A stretch of 64,000 bases of DNA from Macrostomum hystrix (GCA_950097015.1 CATNEN010000039.1:8448501-8512500), one strand, 5' to 3'; shown: positions 42,601 to 54,017, counted from the first letter of the stretch. The notes: generated from the letters alone by a model not told the origin. Numbers and translations are program-made.

Positions 42601-45388
42601 TCAAAAAGTGGCACCAGCCGACTATGGAGTCCCTAAAGCGAATTTCTCTATACTTTCGCTGATCAAGCCTCGACATTGGGCAACACTCAACTACTTTACA
42701 TGCTAGAGAAATTCGCTTTAGATAATGCAAGCACATTCGGGTGACATGCAGATAAAGTTTGAAGGTCTGGAAAGGCCGCACTGAGGCGCAGTGCTAATTC
42801 GTGTATAGGGGTGTATGAAATACACTAGCGCTTATGGGAAATATCGGACCATCGGCCAGAAACATTGAATATCTCGACGGTCTGAAGAGCTGCGACTTGT
42901 TTCTTGTTTCAGAAGATGCGCAACAAAAAGTTGGCCCGTGTTCTTGAGTTTCGTGTGCTTGCATTGTTCAGCTCGGGTGCAGCAAAAAAAATTGTCAGGT
43001 GGGAAAAAATCCCCCCTTGGTAGTTCTACTGTTAATGCGTATATGAGATGTGGTTCAAGAAGGTTACTCAGAAATATGCGAAACTAAAAAGAGTTAATTA
43101 CGGATCGAATATTTTTGCCCTCTATACCATCTGCTCAAAATCTGCAAGTAACCTAATTAATTAGGCAGGACAGAATTGAATCAAAATTAGTTTAATAACT
43201 CAGCTTTCCCGCTTAGCAACTGTGTAGAGACTTGGTGGCGCCATTTGCTCCAGGCCACCACATCGCTAATAAAGGCTTGTTTGATTTAAAAAAAGCCTTC
43301 CAATTTTAATGGTGTATGCTAATTAGCATTTCAAATTTAGGTGGACACGTTAATCTTGATACAATCAATGTTTTTTTCAAACTTTCCTCGCTGTTCAATC
43401 ATGGCATTTAATTATGAAAAAAATCGTACCAAAAATCTGAAATCTATGCTACTGAAAACTAAAATAATTAGGTTTACACGCGGGCGACTTAAAAAGAAAA
43501 TAAATGTTCATTTAAGTTAATTATCCCTTAGTTTTAGGCCTCGAAATTCAAGAACTGAGATTTAAATCCTTTTAACAGGATCCCAATGCATATACCAGTA
43601 TCCCATAGCGTCTACCAGTATCCCAAAGCTTCTACCAGTATCCCAAAGCTTCTACCAGTATCCCAAAGCTTCTACCGAGATACCAAAAGCTTCTACCGGG
43701 ATTCCAAAGCTTCTACCGAGATACCAAAAGCTTCTACCGGGATCCCAAAGCTTCTACCGAGATACCAAAAGCTTCTACCGGGATCCCAAAGCTTCTACCG
43801 AGATACCAAAAGCTTCTACCGGGATTCCAAAGCTTCTACCGAGATCCCAAAGCTTCTACCGGGATCCCAAAGCTTCTACCGGGATTCCAAAGCTTCTACC
43901 GGGATCCCAAAGCTTCTACCGGGATCCCAAAGCTTCTACCGAGATACCAAAAGCTTCTACCGGGATTCCAAAGCTTTTACCGGGATTCCAAAGCTTCTAA
44001 AAGATTCCCACATTTCTAGCGGGATCGCAATGCTTCTAAAAGATTCCCACATTTCTAGCGGGATCGCAATGCTTCTCAACGCTTTTATTGGTATCTCAGC
44101 GCTTGTGACATGTCCCAAGCGCAGCGAACCCTTTCTCAGGAGCCTGCCGAAGATGTTGCCAGCTCCAGGAGTGTAGTTCTCAGGCAGCCGCGAGCAGTTC
44201 CATCTCTCCGTGCTCATCTGCCGCTCGCACTCGCGCAGGGCGATGCTGACGCCGCGCAGAGCGGCTCGGACGGCCTCCGGATCAAATCCGCATATCCTAA
44301 GGGAGAAGCTTGCCCACTGCTGCCGGGTGAAGTGGCCCCGCAACTCCCGAGTGTCCAAGTCTGACCACGCGTACGGAGACTCGTGTAGAGCCCTTCAAAG
44401 CATTTTAAAAAGAAGTTTCAGTTAAAGTTTAAATGTTTTGTTTACTTTAATAAGTACAAAATTGCAGGAGAGCTGTGAGCAATGGCACATCATTTGGTGG
44501 CACTAGATCTCCCCATTCCGCTGACTCCTGAGCACACACGCTCGCAGACACCGTACGCAGGCACACACAGCTCTTACAGACACAGGTATGTACATCTGCT
44601 CTGACTTTGTCAGGCAGTATACACTCTCATTGTGCCTTGGAGGTTGGCCCTCAAGGTCGTAAATTGCACGACAAGCCCCCAAAGCCTTCTCTCCGCGGCT
44701 GCGCCCCAAATGAATGTGGCCTCGCTGCGGAATCAAACTTAGGGACTTTGGTGCGAGAGGCAAACGCGTTAACCGCTCTGCACTGACTCCCACTTTTTGG
44801 ACACAATTAAAGCGTGGATCCTTGATCTGTTATTAGTTGCATCCTAAAGTACGAGTATCCCAAGCAGTTAAAAATTGCATGCAAAATTTAAAGTTTATGG
44901 CTATACTTTCTAGAGTTACTGCAAGAAAAAAACATTTTTTTCGACTTGAAAGCAATCTAAAGGTTATCTATAATATGCAACAGTATGAGGACCGTAAAAC
45001 AATGGACCTATACTCTTCAAAACAAAAACTAACATTAGTTTTCAAACCTCACATTCTTTACGAACTTCAATTGTAGGCAGTCAAATTTTCATTTTTTCTG
45101 GACACGGTCAAAATAGGAAACTTAATGAACGAAGCTAATGAAGCTAAATGTGTGGATGGGATAGTATGACGGTCCGCTGCCTAAAGTGTTATGACAGTAC
45201 GGCTAGCTCTTATTCTCATGGCTACTCAAAGCTACTCACCACCATCGCGTCCCTTGCAGATGTACATCAGCCGAAGTTTGTCCGCTGATGGTTTCCATGG
45301 AAACTAAGCTGCTTGAGACAACCATTGTGCATTGATGTTGCAGTAGAAAAAGTAAAAAATTCAGCCAGAATGTTACCTGACCAGCCAT
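39609..45388 (-). CDS. Wnt: Wnt family secreted ligand
   Basis: Five coding exons in transcript order: 45240-45388, 44130-44392, 41164-41450, 40392-40542, 39609-40048. Phases fit and give 429 aa. The ATG at 45388 opens a hydrophobic signal peptide (QVTFWLNFLLFLL). Conserved Wnt features follow: ECERQMSTERWNCS, ETAFALAVVSAGV, a variant RYLAMLHNFNAGR box (usually NRxAMxxHNNxxGR), KCVCHGTSGSC with S249 as the expected palmitoleoylated serine, and the Cys-rich end FVWCCEVKCQTC. It would signal through Frizzled and LRP receptors after Porcupine and Wntless processing. A Gln/Arg-rich insert follows exon 5's start, and the linker between exon-3 cysteines is Ala-rich, so the protein is diverged. The subfamily could not be assigned. 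Introns contain SINEs, a palindromic element and a minisatellite. Confidence 0.93.
40568..40881 (+). repeat. tRNA-derived SINE, copy 1 (Wnt intron 3)
   Basis: tRNA-like head with A-box TGGCAGAGCGG (40577-40587) and B-box-like GAGCTCGATTCC (40620-40631), then a 240-bp body ending GTGCCATTGCTCGCAG and CTCCTGC. A second copy lies on the opposite strand at 44463-44793. Not a functional tRNA: no intact acceptor stem pairs around it. Confidence 0.85.
41565..41720 (+). repeat. tRNA-derived SINE relic (Wnt intron 2)
   Basis: GTCGAGAGGTCAGGAGTTCA with B-box-like GAGTTCAATTC, preceded by a diverged A-box (TAGCCAGTGATTCGG). Same type as the antisense fragment at 12055-12111. Confidence 0.45.
42047..43117. 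repeat. dispersed repeat, copy split by an insertion
   Basis: Outer parts (42047-42214 and 43033-43117) match the repeat at 35040-35425. An internal stretch of about 150 bp present in that copy is missing here. Confidence 0.78.
42215..43032. mobile_element. palindromic fold-back transposon in Wnt intron 2
   Basis: Left arm (42215-42552, continuing at 42633-42649) and right arm (42705-43032) are inverted copies, about 95% alike by eye. They share long exact words such as TCAGACCGTCGAGATATTCA and AGTGTATTTCATACACCCCT. Ends are CAGTAGGACTACC and CAGTAGAACTACC. TTA (or TA) borders both ends. The left arm carries two extra segments: 28 bp near the tip (a repeated CCAAG) and about 80 bp at 42553-42632. 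No open frame is present, so it is non-autonomous. TTA would suit PIF/Harbinger and TA would suit Tc1/mariner/pogo. Confidence 0.85.
43590..44085. repeat. 20/21-bp minisatellite in Wnt intron 2
   Basis: About 23 units of CAAAGCTTCTACCGGGATCC, TACCGAGATACCAAAAGCTT and TACCAGTATC variants, then diverged units to 44085. It ends about 45 bp from the exon 2 donor at 44130. Confidence 0.94.
44463..44793 (-). repeat. tRNA-derived SINE, copy 2 inverted (Wnt intron 1)
   Basis: Reverse-complement copy of 40568-40881: AGAGCGGTTAACGCGTTTGC, the B-box region with GATTCCG, GGGCCAACCTCCAAGGCACA and the terminal GTGCCATTGCTCACAG are all present. It has roughly 20% divergence and a longer CA/GT-rich middle. 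Confidence 0.85.
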
Positions 45389-46806
45389 TGCTCTCGCAAC
45401 TGCCAACGGTCCTTGATCAAATTTTAACCGCACAGTTTTGGATTTGATTAGTTATGAAAATCAATCAAGACAGTTTTGCATAGCTCGCACTGGAGGTCTG
45501 ACCAGAGGCAGCTGAATATTTTTGTCTTTCGAAATTCGCCTTTACTTTTTCAGTTTTTTCAGTTTACCAGAAGAAAATTTTAATGGCTTTCAGTCCAGCC
45601 AATGAGGATGGAGATTGGGGGAGAGATACAAATTAGTTGCGCAGTGAGCTTACACTCCCAGGCGGATTGTCTACCAGTCAGCCAAGTGCTGTTAATTGGC
45701 ACAAAAACGTCTGAACTAGCAGCGAGAAGGAAAACTACTTCGTCTAAATAAAATCGAGAACTCCAAGCGCTGAAGTCGAAAACTAAGCATATTTAACACC
45801 TCTTTTTTCCACCGACCTTGAAGGCATAACTTTGGAATAACAAGACTTCGGGTTGGGAACCGTGCAGTTTTTATAGCCGCAGACAATAAAAGCGAAATCA
45901 GTTACGCCAATAAAAGCTTTCCCTCCACGCGCATGATGCAGCGAAGTTTTCAACCTCGAGCCAAAAGCCCAACTGATGACTACGGCCATTGGGATTATTG
46001 GGAACAGGCTAACAAGCTTGATGGCGTGTGTGCACTGCGCTGTTGATTCTGGCCAAAATAGGCTCGTCGGAATCATCACGCCTGGCAGGTCTGGAATACC
46101 TGCTAATACAGCCGGAGAACATGACATACATGAGAATAATAGGAAACCACAAACTGGCCTGTGAGAGAGACATTGCGCACTGTAAGACCGAAAATCGCTT
46201 ATGAAAACAGAACATGTCCAAAATGAAGAGTCGAGGTAGAGAACGAAACTAATATTCTCTCAAGATGCGATTGGTCCGTTTATGTTCTAATTAGAAACAT
46301 ATTCATAGAGAAAGTGGCAGGCACTGTTGGAAATTTCGAAAGCCTAACAGCTGATGACAAAATGGTGTATTTATAATGACACAGAAAAGCACAGAATTAA
46401 CAGAAAGTTTTGTTGACTTCATAGAAAGCATACTTGAAGATTAAAAAAGCCACACTGCCATGAGACCCATAGTTAGAATGCTTAATTATAGTTTGAGTTT
46501 TCGTTTTCTTATATTTGATCGTAACTCGCAAAAACACAAAAGCTATTCTCCTTTCGGGAGCGAAGTGATTTGAGTCGCAGTTTTAACTTTCTCTTCAAAT
46601 TTCAATATTTCAAAAAACGAACAAAAAAGTTTTTTGTTTTAATGCCTTTGTTTACAAATTTCAAATATTTTATTCACCTAAAATTAATCCTATGCATGCA
46701 TGCTACTGTTTTCTATCGCCTTTTTTTAAATCGAATCGTTCAGCATTGTTACCAACATCAAATAAACAAAAAGTTAGTACTTAATCGGCGTGCGCATCTC
46801 AATAAA

Positions 46807-46837
<31 letters not shown>

Positions 46838-48885
46838 TCACGAGCGATCGTAAGTAAACTATGAATGAAAAGCTGTTTAGGTGTGTTATAATTTTTATTC
46901 TCAGGTCTTTTATTCGAGAAACTATGCAAAATCAATTAGTTTTTACGTGTTTTTACGTATTGACATGACAAAAATGCAAGATAAAAAATGAATTAAATCA
47001 CGCTACTATTTAGATTATAAAAACAAGCGCGTGTTGCTAAGAAAGCGAAAGTTGGCTACATCGAGACTGTCATTTGTGCTCTGTAATTTGCCAGTATCTC
47101 TGTTCTTGTTCTGTTAATTGTTCGTCTTCTTAAACCATCAAATACAGGACCTTGTCTGATGTACTTACTAGTTAAAAGTTTTTAACTTTGTTGGAAATTT
47201 CAACTGTTTCGGATTTAAATTTACGTTTACTAGAGATTTGATTTACTTGACAAATTACCATCGTAAAAAAGTAAAAGTTGCAATTTTAGCTGAATCACAG
47301 TAGACACGCGGGCGCCGTCCTGAGCCCTGGGGTGACTTCTCGCCGGGGTAAGACAGATATGAGGCCGGGTCGCACGCTGATTGGCCAGGACTGTTGCCCG
47401 GGGTAGCGCTCGCGGGGTAGTCGGCATCTGCCCACCTGGCTGGCCCGGGAAATAACACGGGTCTAAAAATAAACTACGCGACAACTGAATAATGCAAAAT
47501 AGTACACTGAAAAATAACACAGAGACAAAAGGGCAACAAGCTGACACTACACAACTGCCTGGCACTTTTGGGCAGATTCTGCGTTCATATTCTACTCTTG
47601 GTCTGGCTGTTCTCTGTGTCTCGCAGACCAGCTTGTAGCTACTGAGTCGAAATGCAGTCTATGCTTTGGCAGCGATACACTTTCCAAATATTTTTCCGGA
47701 GAATGTAAAGTTTTAAAAGTGTAAAGTTTCTTAAGTTAATGACGTATGTCAAGGAGGTCCCTATTAGCGAAATAAGCAACTAGAGTTCCAATCCTGAGTT
47801 CGCGGCATTTTTTAATAACGTTAGCTCATCGTTGTTGAGAGCCGCAGAAATTTATCGATCCCATTGCAAGATTTCGATTCCTTTCGAAAATTTGACCTGC
47901 AAATTTTCGCTACAACATGAAAACTAAATCCCTGCACGCATTCAACTTTCACCTGCCAGCAGACTTTAGAAGACCGCAGACGGGTTTAATTAGCTCGCAG
48001 TCCATAAATTTAAGGATGCAAAAGAGGCTGGTGGATGACTGCGGAAAAAAACCTACAATGCTTTTAAGCCGAACCGTTGTGCGGTCTGAAGTGGGCGACG
48101 GTTTATGACCAACACCGACGTCAGGAGTGCGCGCTGCTTGAAAAGCCACGCAAACATGCTTTGCGAAGTGCGCTCGCTGATGTTTTATTGGCTTGGAAAC
48201 GCGGCCTATAGATCAGAAGACTTTCGTCGAAGAGATCGACAGCTGCGGGCTGTAGCAAACTGCGCGAGGCCGCAGTCAGGAATGCAGCTTGTCTGGTAGC
48301 CACGCCAGGCATTTGCTTTATTGCTGGACACAACTTTACCTATGTGGTAGGCCACTGCTTCTAAGAGTTACTTTCAGACTTTGACCTTACGAATCGATCA
48401 TAGTCGAGTATTCTGCTTGAATTTAAGATCTGAATTTTCAAAGCAGATATAATCTATGCATTGGAACTACTGCCCTACTGTCAGTTATACCACAACAGAG
48501 ATCAGATTTTATGTAGTCACCAATCAGAAACCTGTCAAAAATGTATACTTTGGAGGCCCCTATACCATGCACCTTGACATATCAAAATGTACATTAAAGC
48601 ATATTTGACATGAACACAAAACCGTGAAATGTTCTTGCTGTGCAAAAAAATGAGTAAAAACTCAAATTAGATCCTTAACGGTTGATCTCAGGTACATTGG
48701 GGAGGGGCTGAGGGGATGAGATTCATGGGGTGAGACTCAGGTTGAGACTAATGCTGGTGGGTCGAGACACATTGTTGAGATTCGGACAGGGGTGAGATTC
48801 AGTGAGAGGTTGGACTCAGGGGTAGAAGGTAGGAGAAGGCGGGAAAGAAGGCGAGATTGACGCCAATCAATAGGAGAACAGCTGC
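45389..48885. other. spacer upstream of Wnt
   Basis: No confident gene. At 46009-46173 (-) there is a 54-codon frame with a signal-peptide-like start and a dibasic RR. A GC-rich patch at 47300-47465 contains ATTGGCC and could be an unmethylated island or element remnant. Degenerate GGTGAGATTC-type repeats lie at 48700-48830. Confidence 0.4.
46650..46840. repeat. retroposon-like repeat with (AAT)n tail, uninterrupted copy
   Basis: Contains ACCTAAAATTAATCCTATGC, ATCAAATAAACAAAAA and TCAATAAA before a run of about ten AAT units (46806-46836). The same sequence flanks the inverted-repeat element at 58968-59852. The site here has a single TCGAATCG where that locus has TCAAATAG twice. Confidence 0.8.
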
Positions 48886-49446
48886 CTACGACACCCACTC
48901 CCTCCAAAAGTAACCACTAGGTGCGCAATCCGTATTGCCGGTGCCTGCAGCTGAGCCACTGTCAGCCGGCTGATGAGTTGAAGCCGAAGCAGATGGAGGC
49001 CTGCGGCTGCCAGGTGCCAGGTCGTTTAGAGTGACCTTCAAGTTGTTCGGAGCGTTGAGGTGGGAAGGGTACAGCTGTGGGAGTTCGCGCCCCCACTGAT
49101 GCAGGTCCGATTCGACCATCAGCTTCCTGTAGCTGGCCATCGTCAAACTCCCATACAACATGCGGGCTGTAGTTAGCCTCAAGGCGTTCACCGATCTTTC
49201 GGTGTAGGCATCAGCACGCAGGTGTTCACACGGACCCGTAGATCATCGAGCTGTCATTAATTGGGTGCAGAAGAATTTGAGCATTGACAGTGATCCAATA
49301 TCCGATATAGTTCTTCTCCAGGCTTGGTAGCTGCTTCTTGAAGACAAAGTTGCCATTCTTCGTGCAGGCTCTCGCTAGAGAATCCGCAACCGCGGTCAAT
49401 GCGGCGCTCCGCGGTTGCGGATTCTGCTTGAAAGGTTTCCGGCGAC

Positions 49447-50215
49447 TTACGGCTCGCTGTTGTTGTTCCTGGACGGTGCGCCGCAGGGCGCATCGTCCAG
49501 GCGCCGCTGGCTGGGCGCGGACTCAGGCTCGGCCGGTTGAAGCCGGTCAAGATGCAGGCTGAGCTTCCGCCCTAGCATCAGCTCAGCCGGGTCTTCTTGG
49601 TCAGCGCGTGTTCGGCCGAGCGATACGCTAGCAGGAGTTCCTGCACCGCTTGCTTCATGGCCACGCCGTCGGCCAACAGGGCTCGTAGAGAAGACTTGAT
49701 GAAGCCGTTGAACCTTCCGACTCCGCCGTTCTGCTGCGGACAATAGAATGGAGTCCTGCGATGCTTGATGCCAAGTGTGGTCCGCTGTCAGTTGTGATCT
49801 CGTCTGGCAGGCCCCAGCGGACGAACAGGCTGCGAAGGGCCTCGATGCAGGCAGTAGAGGTTACCGATAAAGACGCGATGATCTCGGGCCACTTAGAGTA
49901 GAGGTCGTGAACGACGACGATCTGTGCGAATTTGCCGGGAGCTCTCCGACGATGTCGACTTGGAGCTGTCTCCACGGGCCGGCTGGTAGTTCCGTGGTTG
50001 ACCAGGGCACCTTGATCGGCTTGAACGCCTTCTCCGACAGAATGCAGGCGCTGCAGTTCCTCACGAATGTCTCCACGTCACTGTCAATGCGCGGCCACCA
50101 GACAGTTTCGCGGCATCGCGCCTTGACCTTCGCCACGCCGAGATGCCCTTGATACGCCTCCGTAACACCAGGTCGCGGAGTGAGGCTGGGATTACCGCTC
50201 GGTTGCCTCTCGCCA
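49447..50215 (-). pseudogene. gypsy integrase, core and C-terminal part, disabled
   Basis: Continues from the zinc-binding region (GHLGVAKVKARC, WWPRIDSDVETFVRNCSAC) to the core. VDIVGEL and TTDSGPH supply the two Asp residues. Where the catalytic Glu belongs, in the PQQNGGVGRFN stretch around 49710-49740, the codon is GGA (Gly) instead of a Glu codon. The core is split between two frames near 49900, and another frameshift follows near 49600. It cannot be functional as read. Confidence 0.8.
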
Positions 50216-50227
50216 GACAGCGCCCGT

Positions 50228-52485
50228 TTTTGTTGTTGTTGGCGTACGGATCCCTCGCTAGGCATATGGGGGGCGCGCCAGCGCGCCCGTCGCCTCGACG
50301 AAGATCCACACCCGATTCGGGTCCTCCCACAGGAGGGACATTGAGCCAGCAGAATGGAGGAGGTTGCGGCGTTGATCGGCCCACCTGGGGCAGTCAAGCA
50401 GGAAGTGCCGCGTGTCCTCCTCGGCAGCGTTGCAGTGAGGGCAAGACGCAGCGGGTACCTTGCCCCAGCGGTGTAGAGTGGCTTGCAGGAAAGGCGCGTG
50501 GTTCGCCCTGAGTTGGAACAGCGCCACCTCCGCCGCACGAGGCCAGGCACGGCCGACCTGCAGCCGTTTGCCGCCGCTGAGTCGGTGTGGGTGGTCCAGA
50601 GGGACTAGGTCTTTGTAAGCTCGGTCGTCTTCCGCTTGACCTTGCCGCTTGAGAGCAGCTCTGAGCGCCGCAACCGGTGTTGGCATGTTCTCTTGCGGGA
50701 GCGTGCAGCCCCCGCGTGCCAGAATGTCGGCTTCCTCATTGAGCGCAAGACCGGCGTGACACGGTACCCAGATTACAGTGGGCCGGTGGTCCGTGGCGAG
50801 CTGCTCCAGCAGAATGGACGCCTGTGCAGTTGCGTGGTCTGTCTGGCATTTACGCTGTGACTGGAGCCGGTCGAAGAGCGCTTGGGAGTCGAACAGCAGC
50901 CAGTCGGCCATGCTGGGGCGTCCGTGGAGCTTGGCCAGGGCCGCCTCGAGACCAGCTGCGGCCGCAGCGGCCTCCGCGGTCGTTGAGCAGGTTAGGTGCC
51001 CCGCTGGGACACTGCCTCTGATGTCCCGGCTCCCTGGGGCCCGCTGCCGAATCAGGTAGCCGCCTCCTCCATCACGGATGCCTTCCTCTGCCGCGCCGTC
51101 GGTCCAGATCTGCAGGTCTGGTGGGTCTTCCTGCCTCAGGCGGTCTAGCAGCTCCAGGGTTCTTGTCCTCCGAACAAGTGGTGCCTCGTCGCGGCTGGTT
51201 TCGACACGGACGAAGCGGGTCTGGAGACTGCGGGACCAGGGGCGACGAAAGCAGGTGGGGGGAATGCGGCCTTCCACCCGGTCGCGGTCTCCTTCCACAG
51301 TGCTCAGTATCTCGATGGCCGACTCGCGCCAAGAGCTTCGGGTGCCCGCGATCCTCGCCTTGAGTCTGGTGCGGGTGGCCAGTTGAGCCAGCTGGGCCAC
51401 GGCGTCGAGGGTGCTTCGACCCGCTCGGAAGCCTGACTGCTCATCGGGGATCAGGCCGTTCTCTTCGGCCCAGGCGTTCATGCGATTGTTGACCATGGCC
51501 TCGAGGGTCTTGCCTACGCAGCTCAGCAGAGAGACTGGGCGGTAGGAGGCTGGGTCGTGGGTCGGCTTGTCTTTCTTAGCGATTGGACAAATGATGGCCG
51601 TGCGCCACGCTGAGGGGACTCTCCCCTCGCGCCAGCTCCTGTTCAACAGAGTCAAAAGCGCCCGCCGGCCTTCGTCTTGTAGTTTCTGCAGAAAAGCTGG
51701 GAGGATGCCATCCTTTCCAGGGGCGGAGCCTGCGGAGCTCCGGAGGACTTCCGCCAGTTCCGCCATGTGAAATGGGGCCTCGCGTGGGTCTTTGCTGCAT
51801 GTTCCGAGCGCTCTACGGACCTCGAGTCTGGCTCCTTGTTGGTCTGCTTTCGGGACTCTGAGCCGGCTGACTGCCGCGTAGGTTTTAATCGCCAGGTCCG
51901 CTTTTTCCCTGTCCGTGGTTGCTGTCTTTTCGCCCTGCCGTAGCGGCGTGTCCGGGAGCGGCTGCCGGGCCCTACCGTCCAGCGCCCGGATTGTCCGCCA
52001 CACCTTGGATTCAGGTGCGCGGGTGGATAAGCCGGAGACGAATTGCCGCCAGGCTGCGGCCTTGGCCTGACTATAGACGCGATCCGCATTCTCGCGAGCT
52101 GTGCGGTAAGCCGCCGCTGCGTCCTCATCTCCCTGGGCAGCCCTGGTGTCTGCTAGCGTCCCACGCGTGGCCCGTTGTGCGGCTCGACAGCTGTCATTCC
52201 ACCAGCTCTTGGGCTTCTTGACACTCTCCTTCGCGGGATGCAGCTGGCAGAGAGAGAGAGAGCGGAGAGAAGGCGTCTGCAGAACTCGCTGTTGGCGGCC
52301 TCTATCGATCCGAAAGCCTCGGCCGACCAGTGACGGAGTTGCTCATCGGCCTTTCCGGCGAATAGCGGCCACCCGAAAACCCGAAGGTCTGGGTGCGGGC
52401 GCCAAGGCGGCATCCGGTGGGTGGAGGCACTTTGCGCAGTAAAGCTGCGACATCGGTCCCCGCGGGAAGGGGGCCTCCGTTGACC
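50228..52485 (-). mobile_element. 5'-truncated non-LTR retrotransposon (I/R1/LOA-like) nested in the gypsy element
   Basis: The insert is bounded by a 12-bp direct repeat GACAGCGCCCGT (50216-50227 and 52486-52497). Its 3' end, at the low coordinate, is a CAACAACAACAAAAA-type tail directly against the repeat. The gypsy integrase frame continues across the junction once the insert and one repeat copy are discounted. The element has RT, an RNase H and a terminal CCHC-type finger, an organisation of the I/R1/LOA group. The apurinic endonuclease is lost by 5' truncation. Confidence 0.92.
50258..52003 (-). pseudogene. LINE reverse transcriptase-RNase H with internal RT deletion
   Basis: The open frame extends upstream of 52003 to about 52250, where an (AG)n run shifts it. 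RT palm and finger motifs are seen (SAPGKDGILP, SYRPVSLLSCVGKTLEAM, QSGFRAGRSTLDAV). The sequence then jumps from LATRTRLKARI to a region normally found after the thumb, so the catalytic FADD box and surroundings are gone. RNase H begins LQIWTDGAAEEG and keeps WVPCHAGLALNEEAD. A CPHCNAAEEDTRHFLLDC finger closes the protein. The deletion is in frame, so 581 codons stay open although the RT is dead. Confidence 0.88.
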
Positions 52486-52497
52486 GACAGCGCCCGT

Positions 52498-54017
52498 CGT
52501 TCCACAGGCAGAGCTCGTGCTGCACCTGATGGAAACCCTTCAGGTCGCTAGGAGGGTCTCGGTGGGCCATCCGTTGAGCACAAACTGAATGACTCGCTGC
52601 AGTTGGTCATCGCTAGCTGTGGCCTCGCCGAGCTGAGCAACTGAAATAGGCTCGGAGCTCCTGGCAAGCACTAGGTTGATGTCTGACTCAGTTTGACGTT
52701 GATCAAATTGGCCGATCTTTTTACGATCGTAGCCGTAGCGGGATAGAAAGTCAGGTTGGACGTTTAGCTTTCCAGGAACATACTCGATGTCGAAATCGTA
52801 GACGAAGAGTCTCTCACACCAGCGTTGAAGTCGAAGAGGCCGCTGGCTGCATCCACGTGCTGATAGCAGGGTGGTCAGAGCCTGGTGGTCGTTCAGCAGC
52901 TTGAACTTCCGGCCGTACAGCAGAAGGTGCCAGTGCCGCAGCTCCAGACGCAGGCCAGGGCCTCCTTCTCCGTCGCGGAGTAACGGCGCTCGGTGTCGGA
53001 TAGAGCGCGCGAGGCGAAGGTGACTGGACGAAGTTGTCCACGCTCGTCAATTTGGCCCAGAGTAGCGCCCAGGGCGACGTCGCTTCTGTCACACGAGACA
53101 ACTGTTTCGTGGCTCTGATTGAAGAATTTTAGGCACGGCACGGATGAGATGAGCCGCTTGACCTCGCTGGGCTGCCTCGCACTTCTTGTCCCAGTTCCAG
53201 GGCACATCATTGCGCAGGAGTGCTGTCAGCGGCTCGGCGACATGCGACAGGTTCTTGATGTAGAACTGGAGGAACTTTGCGAAGCCGAGGAAGGAAGCGA
53301 GCTCCGACGCGTTCGTCGGTGCCTTGAGTTGCTCTACCGACTCAGCGTGGGACTGAAGCGGCTGAATGACGGCGGCGCTGATCTGATGTCCGACGAACTC
53401 GATCTCCGGAACCTTGAAAACGCACTTTTTGAGTTTGATGGTGACTCGGTGCTGCAGCAGCTTGTCTAGGACTCGGAGAAGGCGTTTGTCATGCTCGGCT
53501 TCCGTTGCCGCGTGCACTGCGATGTCATCTTGATAGTGCATGACGCCGTCGATGCCTTCCAGGATCTTGCCGACGACCTTCTGGAAGGCCGCCGGAGCTG
53601 AGCTGATTCCGAACGGCATTCGCTTGAATCGGTACAGGCCGGATTCTGTGTGGAAGCAGGTCAGGTTCTTGGCGTCTTCGTGCAGCGGCAGTTGCAGGTA
53701 CGACTGGTTGAGATCAATCCGCGAGAACAAATTGGATTTGGCAAACTCGGTAACTAGGTCGGCGAATGTTGGCAGTGACATCGAGTCTGGGACAATCGCC
53801 TTGTTGACGCTGCGCAGATCGGCGCGCCTTCTTCCTTCCAGCGCTGGATCTCCGCAGCACACTCTTGGCGCAGAGCGAGCGGCAGCCGGCGCATCCGCTG
53901 GGCTACCGGCGGCACGGTCGGGTCCACCCTGGGGCGGTGGCCGAACCCCTTGATCTCGCCGAGACCGATGCCTAAAGTGTGGTACTTGGCAGGAATCCAA
54001 TCTGGCATAGGTGGCAT
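52498..54017 (-). pseudogene. gypsy reverse transcriptase and RNase H, frameshifted
   Basis: RT has DLRSVNKAIVPDSMSLPTF, FSRIDLNQSYLQLPLHE, RMPFGISSAPAAFQ and the catalytic YQDDIAVHA. The N-terminal part (HRPRVDPTVPPVAQRMRRLP) lies in a different frame, with a shift near 53830. RNase H follows (VSCDRSDVALGATLGQ, TFASRALSDTERRYS), with Arg-Ser after the first Asp. Further shifts near 53000 and 52900 break it before the connection region running up to the LINE insertion. Confidence 0.87.

Noticed and set aside
47300-47465. Promoter or CpG island
   Set aside because: GC-rich patch with an ATTGGCC word, but no adjacent gene start was found.
48886-49191. Host exon on the minus strand (about 100 codons)
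   Set aside because: No family recognised and it adjoins decayed gypsy sequence; kept only as part of that block.
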